DNA from: Bacteroidota bacterium
GTDB taxonomy: Bacteria; Bacteroidota; Bacteroidia; Chitinophagales; Chitinophagaceae
Length of the DNA: 64,000 nucleotides
Direction of reading: 5' to 3'
NCBI GenBank assembly: GCA_018267515.1
Contig: JAFDYJ010000017.1
Location: 205,708 to 269,707 of the forward strand
Positions 1-8,894 of this stretch are shown here, piece by piece (position 1 is the stretch's first letter; each line of letters starts with the position of its first letter). Under the pieces are notes generated by a model that was not told the origin of the DNA, did not search any database, and was given only the letters and a program-made list of their open reading frames with translations. The translations under genes were made by a program, and so were the position numbers.

Positions 1-284
1 TGATACGTAAAGATCAAAATGCAATTAACGGAATCAGCATTGCCCCCAATCCTGTTACCAACGGCATGGCTACTCTAAGGTTAAGTGCAACTGCGCCCGG
101 ATCAGTTGACCTGAGGGTTATTGATTTTACAGGAAAAGTCATGCTGCGTCAGCAAAACCATGTGTATGAAGGCAATAACAGTATTTCCTTAAATAACCTG
201 GGTAAACTGATGCCCGGTATTTATACATTACAATTGATCAACGGAGAAACTGTAACAAGCAGTAAATTCTCAATAATAAAATAA
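1..284 (+). CDS. 3' end of a T9SS type A sorting-domain protein (partial)
   Basis: The reading frame is open from base 3 to the stop ending at 284, so this is the C-terminal end of a gene that begins before the window. The visible part contains the PNPV motif (codons at about 45-56) followed by short beta-strand segments and a GIYTLQL segment. This is the usual layout of the type A C-terminal sorting domain that sends Bacteroidota proteins through the type IX secretion system, after which the domain is removed at the cell surface. Nothing can be said about the catalytic or binding part, which lies outside the window. The first ATG in frame (66) falls inside the domain and is not a real start. 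Confidence 0.85.
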   Translation, partial: IRKDQNAINGISIAPNPVTNGMATLRLSATAPGSVDLRVIDFTGKVMLRQQNHVYEGNNSISLNNLGKLMPGIYTLQLINGETVTSSKFSIIK

Positions 285-320
285 TCGGCAGCTGTTTTAG
301 CTCAAGGATTTTTTTCTTGA

Positions 321-351
321 CCCCTCTTGCGAGAGCGGAGGGGTTTCTTTT
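321..351 (+). terminator. Rho-independent terminator
   Basis: CCCCTC (321-326) pairs with GAGGGG (338-343) around an 11-base loop and is followed by a T-rich run (344-351). It sits 37 bases after the stop of the preceding gene, as expected for an intrinsic terminator. Confidence 0.75.
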
Positions 352-463
352 ATATCGTAAAATCCCTATTCTACGAAAAAAATCTTTTTCATACGCTTTA
401 AAAATTGTAATTTAATAGTTCGCTTTTATTTGAAATCAAAACTAAAATTAAACCCTTGTGAGT

Positions 464-1717
464 ATGAGAAAATTTTTACTTTCTACACTATTTGTTACCG
501 TGTATTTTGTATTGGCTGGAGTAGATGCTGAAAGCCAAAGTAACCGTGTGATTTATGCAATAACAGACATCCAGAAGCAGGGATCCAACTGGAATTATCT
601 TAGAAAACTGAATTTACAAACCAATTCATATAGTGAAGTGTTATTGAATGGAGCTAACGCCGATCAGATAGCTTATGATGTCAGCACAAAAAAACAGATT
701 GAAGATTTTAACACAGCTGCCCGTTTTGATTATCCGATACAACCTGCCTTCAGTTCAGGAGTTGCTGCATTGGCTTATGATAAAAAAAGCAGCCGCCTGT
801 ATTACACTCCCATGTACATTGATCAGTTGCGCTACATTGATTTAAAAACAATGAAAGTATATTATGTAACCGATCAGCAGCTTTCCGGAATTGCTCTGAA
901 ATCTTCAGACCAGGGAAATGTGATAAGCAGGATGACTGTAGCTAACGACGGCAATGTTTATACAATGACCAATGATGCAATGCATCTTATCCGCTTTGGT
1001 ACCGGCAAAGATTTCATAATTGAAGACCTGGGCGCTTTAGTAGATGATCCGGCGAACAAAGGAATTTCTATTCATAATTCCTGCAACAGTTATGGAGGAG
1101 ATATCATTGCAGATGATGAAGGGAACCTGTTCCTCATTACAGGTCGTAACAATGTTTTCAAATTGGATGTAGATACGAAAGTGGCAACACACATCGCTGT
1201 CATCAGCGGTTTACCTGTTTCCTTTACTACTAATGGTGCTGCAGTGGATGATCATAACAAAATAATTATCGGTAGTGCCGCCGATTCCAGTGCCTCCTAC
1301 TTTATTGTAGATCCCGGTAACTGGTCAGCATCTCCTTACAAAATTTCGGGAGAAACATGGCGCAGTTCTGACCTGGCAAGCAGTAATTTACTGAAAACTA
1401 AAAAAACAACTCTTAATACCCTGGATGTAGTTGAAAACCCGGCCAACTTTTATAATAATAAAATCCAGGTGTATCCTAACCCGGTAACTGAAAATCAATT
1501 TACACTACAATTCTCACAGCTGACTGCCGGCAATTATTCCATTCAAATTACGGATGTAATTGGAAGACAGGTGGTACAACGCATGATTTCGATTAATTCT
1601 GATGAACGAAATGAAAATATAAAACTGCATCCTAATACTGCCAAAGGAATTTACATGATAAAAGTAACCGACCAGGAAAACAAATCAATATTTTCCAAAA
1701 AACTGATAGTTCAGTAA
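464..1717 (+). CDS. Secreted beta-propeller-like protein with T9SS type A sorting domain
   Basis: A protein of about 417 residues with an N-terminal hydrophobic signal peptide, a middle region rich in short beta strands and Tyr/Asp/Gly turns, and a C-terminal type A sorting domain (VYPNPV near residue 340, ending KKLIVQ). The middle part looks like a sugar- or metal-binding propeller, but no specific enzyme motif is visible. The frame can open at a GTG at 458. The ATG at 464 is preferred because it starts directly at the positively charged signal-peptide start MRKFLLS. The protein is expected at the cell surface or in the medium. It follows another T9SS cargo gene but is separated from it by a terminator. 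Confidence 0.8.
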   Translation: MRKFLLSTLFVTVYFVLAGVDAESQSNRVIYAITDIQKQGSNWNYLRKLNLQTNSYSEVLLNGANADQIAYDVSTKKQIEDFNTAARFDYPIQPAFSSGVAALAYDKKSSRLYYTPMYIDQLRYIDLKTMKVYYVTDQQLSGIALKSSDQGNVISRMTVANDGNVYTMTNDAMHLIRFGTGKDFIIEDLGALVDDPANKGISIHNSCNSYGGDIIADDEGNLFLITGRNNVFKLDVDTKVATHIAVISGLPVSFTTNGAAVDDHNKIIIGSAADSSASYFIVDPGNWSASPYKISGETWRSSDLASSNLLKTKKTTLNTLDVVENPANFYNNKIQVYPNPVTENQFTLQFSQLTAGNYSIQITDVIGRQVVQRMISINSDERNENIKLHPNTAKGIYMIKVTDQENKSIFSKKLIVQ

Positions 1718-1847
1718 GAAAGTATTTTTCCTGAAAACAGGGCACGGTTATCAGGGTTTCATCCTTCAACAAGCAAGGATTGACAGATCCGGGTCTTCTA
1801 ACCGGTAGCCGGATACATTACGTTAAAATTTCTTTCCGGATAATATT

Positions 1848-2252
1848 TTAGTTGTTAAAATTAATTTTTTCCGGTCCGGATGCAGGTGAAAAAAGATTAC
1901 GACGTATTGCTGATGAAATGCTAATTGCTCTTTGCTTGGCCAGCAAGGCCTTTTCTCCTTCAAAAAACTCATCAACCGTAGAATTAAAAATATAAACCCA
2001 GCGTTGAAAATGTTTTTCTTCCAGGGGGAAGCTGTTATGAATATTTTTATGTGCCTGCATGGGATTTCCGGTATAAGCTCCTGTATAAAAAAGAGTATTC
2101 TCCCAAAAATCGAACATAACAGGTAAATTCTTTTCCCAATTCATATGAATATGATCAAATACAGGAGCCAGCAATTCATCAGCTTTAACTCTCTCAATAA
2201 ATCTTTTTATAAGCTGTTCAATATCCAATCTTGTTTTTATGTCTTTTTTCAT
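1848..2252 (-). CDS. Group III truncated haemoglobin
   Basis: A 134-residue single-domain globin. The family marks are visible: FDFWENTLFYTGAYTGNP around residues 47-64, His68 in the following helix, and a HFQRW motif in which His81 is the expected proximal haem ligand. Group III truncated globins bind O2 and NO. Their physiological role is poorly settled, but they are often found beside denitrification or NO-stress genes. It lies 64 bases after nosY on the same strand, so it may be the last gene of the nos operon. That context suggests a role in NO or O2 handling during N2O respiration, which is an inference. Confidence 0.85.
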   Translation of the reverse strand: MKKDIKTRLDIEQLIKRFIERVKADELLAPVFDHIHMNWEKNLPVMFDFWENTLFYTGAYTGNPMQAHKNIHNSFPLEEKHFQRWVYIFNSTVDEFFEGEKALLAKQRAISISSAIRRNLFSPASGPEKINFNN

Positions 2253-2316
2253 TGGCTTATATTCAGAATGAAAATAAAAACACTGAGTATGATTACATTA
2301 AAAAATGCAGCTCCTG

Positions 2317-3084
2317 TTATAAATCCTTTTTTTGAAACCTTCTTAATGACAGCCAAAATACGGTTACAACCCAACTGAATAAAATTGCAACTGCAATAAT
2401 AAAACCGGTATTAGAGCCAAAGAAATCTCTGAATACGGCGCCGGTATATCCCATTAATGCCGATGTATCCATTTTCAGCAATACCATAATCCGGCTCAGG
2501 TCAATAGGGTTGAGTGCTGCCGCCACTACCATAAATTTTTCCAGCGGGTATTCCTGGAACTGGAATAGAATAAATAAAATCAATCCGTCAAAGAGTAATG
2601 AAAAATAAAGCCATAAAAAAATAGCAAACCCGATACCCTTTGCTTTATCTCTTGCAATAACTGCAGCCAGCAAGGCAATAGCAACAAATATTACCGTTAG
2701 TAATAATCCCATAATGATCATGATATAACCCGTTGCACTTGCAGCATAAAGAAGAACCGGTATTCCTATGCCAATAAAAAATGAAAATGTCAGTGATCCT
2801 GCCAAACCGGTGAAAAGACTGGCCCACAATTGCTTCCTCTTTAAGGGTTGGCTCACCAATAATTCTATAAACTCAGCACTGTTATAAATATATATTGTAG
2901 AAAATATAACTGAAACCAATGGAACAATTATCAAAATAATATTCAGAAGACTTAATAAGCCTTTTGAAGAACTGTCTTCCAGGTTGAACACACTTAATGA
3001 AATAAGAAATAAAAAAATAGTATAGCCAATTACAATTTTATTTCTCAGAATGTCCACCAGAACATATTTAGTAATCTTTTTCAT
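2317..3084 (-). CDS. nosY: NosY-type ABC transporter permease
   Basis: A 255-residue integral membrane protein with about six hydrophobic helices and no large soluble domain, typical of ABC-2 type permeases. With NosF and NosD it forms the NosDFY complex, which uses ATP to support maturation of the Cu-S centre (CuZ) of nitrous oxide reductase. Its start lies 4 bases after the nosF stop, so the two are translationally close. Identification rests mainly on its place in the nos cluster, since permease sequences of this class are weakly distinctive. Confidence 0.85.
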   Translation of the reverse strand: MKKITKYVLVDILRNKIVIGYTIFLFLISLSVFNLEDSSSKGLLSLLNIILIIVPLVSVIFSTIYIYNSAEFIELLVSQPLKRKQLWASLFTGLAGSLTFSFFIGIGIPVLLYAASATGYIMIIMGLLLTVIFVAIALLAAVIARDKAKGIGFAIFLWLYFSLLFDGLILFILFQFQEYPLEKFMVVAAALNPIDLSRIMVLLKMDTSALMGYTGAVFRDFFGSNTGFIIAVAILFSWVVTVFWLSLRRFQKKDL

Positions 3085-3088
3085 TGTT

Positions 3089-3799
3089 TCATTTTTTTGA
3101 CATTACCGAAGCAATCACTTTTGATAATTTCTGCTCTCCTGTATCTTTTTGAAGTTCGCTGAGCTTTTTATGAAATTGAATATTCCCTTCCTGCATATAA
3201 ATTACCTGTGTGATTAATTCATCCAGTTCACTGAGAATATGGGAGGTGATGAGAATCAATTTCCCTTTCTCCTTTTCACTTTTAATTTTTTCTTTTAACG
3301 TTTCTGAAGCCACCGGATCTAATCCTGCCGTGGGCTCATCAAGTATTAATACATCCGGATCAAATAAAAAAGCCAGCGAGGCACTAACTTTTTGCCGGGT
3401 ACCGCCCGAAAGTGTTCTCATTCTCTTCTGCAACATCTGATCAAGCCCGAAATACCGTATCAACGATTCGTCAAACTTGTTTTCTGTACTTTCAGACCGT
3501 ATATCTTTCATCATTTTAAAAACCTGGCCAATAGTCATATTATCAGGATATCTCCCAATCTGAGGCATATACCCGATATGGCGGCGATACTTCCAGTCGT
3601 GTATAATATTTTTCCCATTAAATGTAATGAAGCCGCTGTCCGGTACCACCATTCCGAGTATGCATTTAATAAAAGTTGTCTTTCCACTTCCGTTAGGACC
3701 AATCAATGCAATGCACTCTCCTTTATTACAGGTGACAGACACATTGTTCAATGCTTTTAGCCTGCCGAATTGTTTGGTTACGTTACTGGCTATAATCAT
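3089..3799 (-). CDS. nosF: NosF-type ABC transporter ATPase
   Basis: A 236-residue ABC ATPase. Walker A is GPNGSGKTT (residues 34-42), the signature is LSGGTRQK, and Walker B is VLILDEPTAGLDP, followed by the switch His in ITSH. It is a single nucleotide-binding domain with a short C-terminal tail. It would energise NosY/NosD in copper-sulphur site assembly of NosZ. Its ATG overlaps the TGA of nosD by 4 bases (ATGA at 3796-3799), which implies coupled translation. Confidence 0.92.
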   Translation of the reverse strand: MIIASNVTKQFGRLKALNNVSVTCNKGECIALIGPNGSGKTTFIKCILGMVVPDSGFITFNGKNIIHDWKYRRHIGYMPQIGRYPDNMTIGQVFKMMKDIRSESTENKFDESLIRYFGLDQMLQKRMRTLSGGTRQKVSASLAFLFDPDVLILDEPTAGLDPVASETLKEKIKSEKEKGKLILITSHILSELDELITQVIYMQEGNIQFHKKLSELQKDTGEQKLSKVIASVMSKK

Positions 3800-5034
3800 A
3801 AATGTAATGGTTTCATGAGCGGAAAATTATCTTTTAAATTCTCGGGTGTCAGTGTGGGCAGGATTTTTTCAGATCTGTCCAGCAGGGATGTCATGAAGCT
3901 TCTGTACAACATCATGGCAGCGGGGTTTTTTTCAACAATCATAGAATAGAGACTTACAGGCCGGTAAGGGATATCGCCAACTTTGTCCTTATTCAGGTCG
4001 TAGCCATCATACTTATCCCAATAATTGCGATCAAAACTATTCAGTACCAGGCTCCCGTTAGTACCTACATCAAATGTGTTACCCTCGAAATTATTTTTTG
4101 TAATAACATTGTCGAGGCAACTTGCCTGTATCTTCATGGCCCAACCATTATCTTTAAATTCATTTTTCTCTACAAGTATGCGGCTGGCGCCTTCCATAAA
4201 AATACCGCTGGTATTTCGCAAAAATTTATTCCCGATGATATAGCTGTCAGAAATTTCTTTTAGAAAAATTCCATAAGATGCATCACCCCAGTTTTCTTCG
4301 AAGTAATTATTGAACATCTTAACCCCGTGAGTAAACATTACAGAAACTCCGGCGCCGTTATTACGAAATACGTTGGAGATATAGGAATCATTATTAGAAA
4401 ACATGAAGTGCAGGCCATATCTCATGTTTTTATGCGATTCATTCCGCCAGATTACCGAATTAGTAACGAATTCAAAATAAATTCCATCCCGGTGACCGGT
4501 GATGTTATTACCTATAATTTGCAAACTATCACTCTTCCAGCAATGAATACCGTTTCCGCTTTCCTGCTCTGTTTTTGCAGTCGCCGTCAGTTTATTATTT
4601 TCAATAAGACAATTGAAACTGGATTGAGAATAAATTCCGAAAAAAGTATCTTCTAAAATATTGCCTGAAATAGTTACATCATGGCAGCCATAAATCCTGA
4701 TGGCGGCTATATCCACAAGACTGGATACGCCGGAATGAACAATTTTAAATCCTTTTACAGTTACGTAGTTAGCCTTAATGGAAATTATTTCATATTGATG
4801 TTCACCATCAAGAACAGGAAAATTATTTCCAATTAAAACAATGGATTTGCCGATTACAATATTTTTTTCCCGATAGAGTCCATTTTCTACAAGAACTGTA
4901 TCGCCATTAACGGCAGCAGCAATAGCCTGGCCTATCGAATGAAATTGAAATTGCTTTCCTACCCTGATTGTCCGAGCATGAGAAGTAATCCCGGTTATTA
5001 ACAATCCGGCTAATATGTAAAATATGTTTTTCAT
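3796..5034 (-). CDS. nosD: NosD, periplasmic beta-helix copper/sulphur assembly protein
   Basis: A 412-residue protein with an N-terminal signal peptide (cleavage likely after SHA). Many short repeats of the form NxIxxN/xGI follow, the pattern of a right-handed parallel beta-helix (CASH/NosD repeats). Family knowledge places NosD in the periplasm, where it works with NosF and NosY to build the CuZ centre of nitrous oxide reductase. Its ATG overlaps the last base of the nosL stop codon (TAATG). The length agrees with NosD from other nos clusters. Confidence 0.93.
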   Translation of the reverse strand: MKNIFYILAGLLITGITSHARTIRVGKQFQFHSIGQAIAAAVNGDTVLVENGLYREKNIVIGKSIVLIGNNFPVLDGEHQYEIISIKANYVTVKGFKIVHSGVSSLVDIAAIRIYGCHDVTISGNILEDTFFGIYSQSSFNCLIENNKLTATAKTEQESGNGIHCWKSDSLQIIGNNITGHRDGIYFEFVTNSVIWRNESHKNMRYGLHFMFSNNDSYISNVFRNNGAGVSVMFTHGVKMFNNYFEENWGDASYGIFLKEISDSYIIGNKFLRNTSGIFMEGASRILVEKNEFKDNGWAMKIQASCLDNVITKNNFEGNTFDVGTNGSLVLNSFDRNYWDKYDGYDLNKDKVGDIPYRPVSLYSMIVEKNPAAMMLYRSFMTSLLDRSEKILPTLTPENLKDNFPLMKPLHL

Positions 5035-6059
5035 TAATGATAGAGTTCACTCCATGAGACTGTAGTTCCTGCAAATTCAGCAGAAACTTTTGTGAGGCTG
5101 TCTTTATTGCTGAATGCAGCCACATTTCCCCCCATCGGGCTTTGCAGTTGATCGCTTTTCAGAAAAAAAGCATCTTTGGTATTAATCAGCGAATGGCCAC
5201 TACTGAAATCTTTAAAATAAATATCTTTTACAGAAGCTTTATTAAAGCCCTCTTTTTCCATATAAGCAATTATACAATGTGAGTCATCAAACTTGAACAC
5301 TTTTCCCTTTGTAGTTACGATTTCTGCTCCGAAGCGATCATCACTTATTGTCATTTTGCAAAATTCACAATGATCCTTGCCGAGTACTATAGGTTCCGGC
5401 CCTGCATTGCACGAAGAAATGAATAAAGAAAGAACTATCGCTGTTGTTGCAATAGCCGGATTAACCAATAAACGTTTTTGTTTTCTGATTGCAAAAAATT
5501 CCATTATAGCCAAAAACAGAAGAACGAATCCTGTGATCGCAAATATCCAACCTCCGATATGAGGTTGAGAAAAGGCTTCGAAATTCAGAAGTTGTTTATA
5601 CCCGATCAATGGTGGTTGATAAGCCATGCCGGGAACTATGATCGCTGCATTAGGATCCAGGTTGTGGCCATAATCATATTCCCACCTCCAGAAATCTACC
5701 ATTGCAATAATTCCGAAGCATATAAAGAGTGTCACCACTATAAAAAACAATCTGCGATTATTGACCAGGGCAGTGATCAGCAATAACAATGAAAAGAAAA
5801 CAATGATATAGGGTAGAATGGTAAACTCAATAAAATCACCGCTATGAAGTGTCTTCATACCGATATAATGATTCAATCCATTGATGATATCGACATTTCC
5901 TCCAAGACGGTTAGGGTAAATCAATAATTCCAACCCTTCGGGGTATTGAGGAGCAATAAGATCAATCTTCCACAATGGAACAAACAATACAATTATCAAC
6001 GCCAATCCTAAAAATGCGGCCAGTATTCTTGTTTGCTTTTTTATGGAATATTTTTTCAT
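5034..6059 (-). CDS. nosL: NosL copper chaperone fused to an N-terminal membrane domain
   Basis: A 341-residue protein in two parts. Residues 1-215 hold about five hydrophobic helices (near 12-30, 77-99, 103-122, 171-190 and 202-215). Residues 217-341 form a NosL domain with the copper-binding CEFCKM motif (Cys231, Cys234, Met236) and the later FDDSHC and SGH elements. The last helix ends in ISSC (Cys217), which looks like the lipobox of a free-standing NosL. NosL delivers Cu(I) to NosZ in the periplasm. The gene follows nosZ by 62 bases and overlaps nosD by one base. The membrane half has no recognised function. Confidence 0.88.
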   Translation of the reverse strand: MKKYSIKKQTRILAAFLGLALIIVLFVPLWKIDLIAPQYPEGLELLIYPNRLGGNVDIINGLNHYIGMKTLHSGDFIEFTILPYIIVFFSLLLLITALVNNRRLFFIVVTLFICFGIIAMVDFWRWEYDYGHNLDPNAAIIVPGMAYQPPLIGYKQLLNFEAFSQPHIGGWIFAITGFVLLFLAIMEFFAIRKQKRLLVNPAIATTAIVLSLFISSCNAGPEPIVLGKDHCEFCKMTISDDRFGAEIVTTKGKVFKFDDSHCIIAYMEKEGFNKASVKDIYFKDFSSGHSLINTKDAFFLKSDQLQSPMGGNVAAFSNKDSLTKVSAEFAGTTVSWSELYH

Positions 6060-6121
6060 AACTCCTGAATTAATGATTTACCCTCACCTCTTTAATCTAT
6101 CAAATCACAGTTCGTTTCGAT

Positions 6122-8116
6122 TTACTTGGTTATAGACACACTGTCTGTCGGCATATTTTTACCGGTACTAAACATTAAGGGCACATTACTGCCTGCAGGT
6201 GAAATACGGATATAGCCTTGCATTTCCTGGTGTAATGCACTGCAGAAGTCTGTACAATAGAACGGATAGATTCCCGGTTTTTCAGGAGTCCATTTCATTG
6301 TAAGAGTTTCGCCGGGCATAATCAGTAATTCAGATGTCTTTGCACCTTTCACAGCAAATCCATGAGGCACATCCCAATCCTGTTCAAGATTTGTTACATG
6401 CCAATACACTTCATCACCCACTTTTACACCTTCGATATTATCAGGAGCAAAATGTGAACGGATAGAAGTGATATATATATCCACTCTTTTACCATTTCTT
6501 ACCACTTTGGCTGATGGCTCTCCTTTTGTGACATAAGGATTTGCATTTTCGTCAATCTTATAAATACGTGTTGATTTATCCTTTATCAAATCTGCCGGTA
6601 TTGCCTGTGCATAGTGTGGTTCTCCAATTGTTGGAAAGTCAAGTATCAATTGCATTTTATCACCAGTAATGTCAAATAACTGTGCACTTTGAGAAAGTTC
6701 AGGTCCTGTCGGCAGATACCTGTCTTTTGTGATCTTGTTATATACGATAACATATTTACCATAGGGCTTTTTAGTATCTCCGCCGGGAATACATAAATGG
6801 CCGGGAGAATAATAGGTGGGCTGACGATCAATAATCTTTAAATCTTTTACATTCCACTTTACGATCTCTGAAGAAACAAAGAATGTAGTGATTGCATTTC
6901 CTTTTCCGTCAAACTCGGTATGCAACGGCCCTAATCCCGGTTTTTGTACTTCACCATATAATGCAGACTCATATTTAATAACAGGGATACCATCATATTC
7001 GCCAATGAAATCTTTATCGGCAATAGCTTTTTGAATTTTGTCAAAACTGAACACCGGAAGCAATGCTGCCAATTTTCCACTGCCTACAATGTATTCACCG
7101 GTAGGATCCACATCACATCCGTGAGGTGATTTCGGGCAAGGAATGAAATAACAAAAATCTTTAAGTTCTTTTGTATCCAGCACTATAACTTCAGTCTCTA
7201 TGGTTGATTTAGCTGTTTGAGTTTTTTCATCAAACACATTATGTGCATATTTAACGGTTTCTTTCTTGCCTTTACCCTGCTTTACATACTCCTCAGCTTT
7301 TTTCCAGTTAACAGCCATGATAAAATCCTTATCCTTCTGTGAAGCATTTACTTCCAGCAATGTATTTGCCTGCTCCACATTATAGCAAGAAAAGAAAAAC
7401 CAGTCATGAGATTTACCCTTACCGGAATGGCTCAGGTCAAAATTCACTCCCGGAGTTCTAATCTGAAAAGCGATACTCATATTTCCGGAAGCAGGATCCA
7501 CTTTGATAAAACTTACGGAGCCTCTGAAATTTTTGATATAACTATTGATAGGTACATCACCATTCGCATTATCCGGAGGAACGCTGAAGCGGGTACCGGC
7601 TACGATATATTCGGTATTTTCAGTTGCAAACGGTGAAGAATGGTTTCCTGCACTATTTGGCAATTCTAAAATTTCTGCAGTCCGGAATGTTTTCAGATCC
7701 AGGCGGGCAACACGAGGTGTGTTATTGCCGTTTCCAAAAACCCAGCGGCCATCCGGCTGTCCGTCAGTTAAAGACATTTCAACGTGATGCAGGTCATCCC
7801 AGGGAACATAACCGTGTGAAGTATTCAACATCGGTTTTGTTTCTTCACTGTAGCCATAGCCACTTTGAGGATCTTCTGAAAATACGGGAATAACTCTTAA
7901 TAAACGGCCAGAAGGTATTCCGTATACACTCATTTGGCCACTAAAGCCTCCGGAAACAAAATTGTAAAATTCGTCATACTTTCCGGGAGCTATATAAGCT
8001 TTTGCAGCAGCGTCACCGCTTACTGCATTTCCTGCGTTTTTGGGTTTGCAGGAATACTGAATCATCAGTACGCTTGAACCGGCTAATGCCAACATCCATA
8101 GTTTAACTTTTCTCAT
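6122..8116 (-). CDS. nosZ: Nitrous oxide reductase, clade II (Sec-dependent)
   Basis: Terminal reductase of denitrification, N2O to N2, in the periplasm. The CuZ histidines are visible in order: DLHHVE, KSHDW, SPHGCD, PLHTEFD, PGHLC and EPHYAQ (seven His in all). The C-terminal cupredoxin domain carries the CuA ligands in CTDFCSALHQEM. The N-terminus is a plain Sec-type hydrophobic signal without a twin-arginine motif, which is the hallmark of clade II NosZ. The frame extends to 8143, but the ATG at 8116 starts the signal peptide directly and is preferred (664 residues). It follows a cytochrome c gene closely and precedes the whole nosLDFY assembly set, so the cluster looks complete. Confidence 0.97.
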   Translation of the reverse strand: MRKVKLWMLALAGSSVLMIQYSCKPKNAGNAVSGDAAAKAYIAPGKYDEFYNFVSGGFSGQMSVYGIPSGRLLRVIPVFSEDPQSGYGYSEETKPMLNTSHGYVPWDDLHHVEMSLTDGQPDGRWVFGNGNNTPRVARLDLKTFRTAEILELPNSAGNHSSPFATENTEYIVAGTRFSVPPDNANGDVPINSYIKNFRGSVSFIKVDPASGNMSIAFQIRTPGVNFDLSHSGKGKSHDWFFFSCYNVEQANTLLEVNASQKDKDFIMAVNWKKAEEYVKQGKGKKETVKYAHNVFDEKTQTAKSTIETEVIVLDTKELKDFCYFIPCPKSPHGCDVDPTGEYIVGSGKLAALLPVFSFDKIQKAIADKDFIGEYDGIPVIKYESALYGEVQKPGLGPLHTEFDGKGNAITTFFVSSEIVKWNVKDLKIIDRQPTYYSPGHLCIPGGDTKKPYGKYVIVYNKITKDRYLPTGPELSQSAQLFDITGDKMQLILDFPTIGEPHYAQAIPADLIKDKSTRIYKIDENANPYVTKGEPSAKVVRNGKRVDIYITSIRSHFAPDNIEGVKVGDEVYWHVTNLEQDWDVPHGFAVKGAKTSELLIMPGETLTMKWTPEKPGIYPFYCTDFCSALHQEMQGYIRISPAGSNVPLMFSTGKNMPTDSVSITK

Positions 8117-8155
8117 GGTTTTATTATTAGTGATAAAATACAAACCTGGGACCGC

Positions 8156-8635
8156 TTATTTCACACCATCATTCTTCCTCATGAATTCATAAACATCACG
8201 GGCTTCATCATCGCTTAAGTTTTGATTGGGCATACGCACCAGACAGATCTCAAGCATGGCCTGGGCTTTCGGGTCTTTATTCAGCATATCATCTGTGTTG
8301 GTGGAAAAATTCATAATCCATTCAGCAGTGTGCCTTTTGGTAACATCTTTCCAACCCGGACCTACCAGTTTTTCGTCAGTAAGCTTATGGCAGGCGGCGC
8401 ATTTTACAGAAAATACCTTTTCACCTGCCGTCGCCTTGGCTACATCCAGAGTGGGACTGACATCCACCTTGGTGAACTTGCCTTCTCCTCTATTTGGGTC
8501 GTAAGAAGGATTCCCGTTGGAAGTAGGTTGATCTGTCGTCGGTGTTTTGGGTGTTTCACCATTATCGCCTGATTGGTTATTACCACAGGCTGTAATTCCT
8601 AAAGCAATGATTCCAATAACAAAGATTTTTTTCAT
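8156..8635 (-). CDS. Monohaem cytochrome c lipoprotein of the nos cluster
   Basis: A 159-residue protein with a lipoprotein signal (ITAC, Cys17), a Thr/Pro/Asn-rich linker (about residues 20-60) and a class I cytochrome c domain. The haem site is CAACH (Cys79, Cys82, His83). The distal Met ligand is probably Met135 in the RMPNQNLSDDE segment. It is first in the nos operon, 39 bases before the preferred nosZ start, and is the likely electron donor to NosZ. Small cytochromes c in this position are common in clade II nos clusters. Confidence 0.9.
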   Translation of the reverse strand: MKKIFVIGIIALGITACGNNQSGDNGETPKTPTTDQPTSNGNPSYDPNRGEGKFTKVDVSPTLDVAKATAGEKVFSVKCAACHKLTDEKLVGPGWKDVTKRHTAEWIMNFSTNTDDMLNKDPKAQAMLEICLVRMPNQNLSDDEARDVYEFMRKNDGVK

Positions 8636-8657
8636 AATGAGATGTTTTATTGTGGTG

Positions 8658-8700
8658 CAAATTGTTACAAAGTGGTTTTATATTTTATGCGTTGAATCAT
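8658..8700 (-). promoter_or_regulatory. Putative nos operon promoter with Fnr-type box
   Basis: ATGCGTTGAATCAT (8687-8700) matches the palindrome ATGAT-N4-ATCAT at 8 of 10 defined positions. On the minus strand a TTTG (8661-8658), resembling the TTTG half of a Bacteroidota -7 element, starts about 32 bases beyond the box centre. The other two promoters of this region show nearly the same spacing. The nosZ-cluster cytochrome gene starts at 8635. The TA half of the -7 element is not conserved here, so this is the weakest of the sites. Confidence 0.45.
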
Positions 8701-8797
8701 AAGAATTTAAAAACCACATGATTTGCCCGCAATTTATATTTTCTGTTCTATTATCAAAAATGTTTTGCAAAGAGCGGTATTGAGAACTCAAAAATCA

Positions 8798-8811
8798 ATG
8801 ATTATCATCAG
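8798..8811. promoter_or_regulatory. Fnr/Crp-type box, upstream copy
   Basis: ATGATTATCATCAG contains TGAT-N4-ATCA (8799-8810), the core of an Fnr-type operator. Its centre (8804.5) lies exactly 22 bases, two helical turns, before the centre of the second, weaker box at 8821-8832. It is about 64 bases before the inferred start of transcription of the regulator gene. Confidence 0.5.
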
Positions 8812-8820
8812 TCCATGCAT

Positions 8821-8864
8821 GGATAAAAATCATGTTCCAAATTGAGAATATGCAGGTAGCTTTG
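8821..8864 (+). promoter_or_regulatory. Promoter of the Crp/Fnr gene with promoter-proximal box
   Basis: A perfect -7 element TAGCTTTG (8857-8864) lies 30 bases before the ATG at 8895. No clear -33 TTTG is present at the right distance. In its place is GGATAAAAATCA (8821-8832), a one-mismatch form of TGAT-N4-ATCA, centred about 42 bases before the expected start of transcription. That is the classical class II activator position. The layout suggests an activator-dependent, possibly autoregulated promoter. Confidence 0.5.
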
Positions 8865-8894
8865 CCTCGGCCATGAAATAGCTCATAAGTCGTT

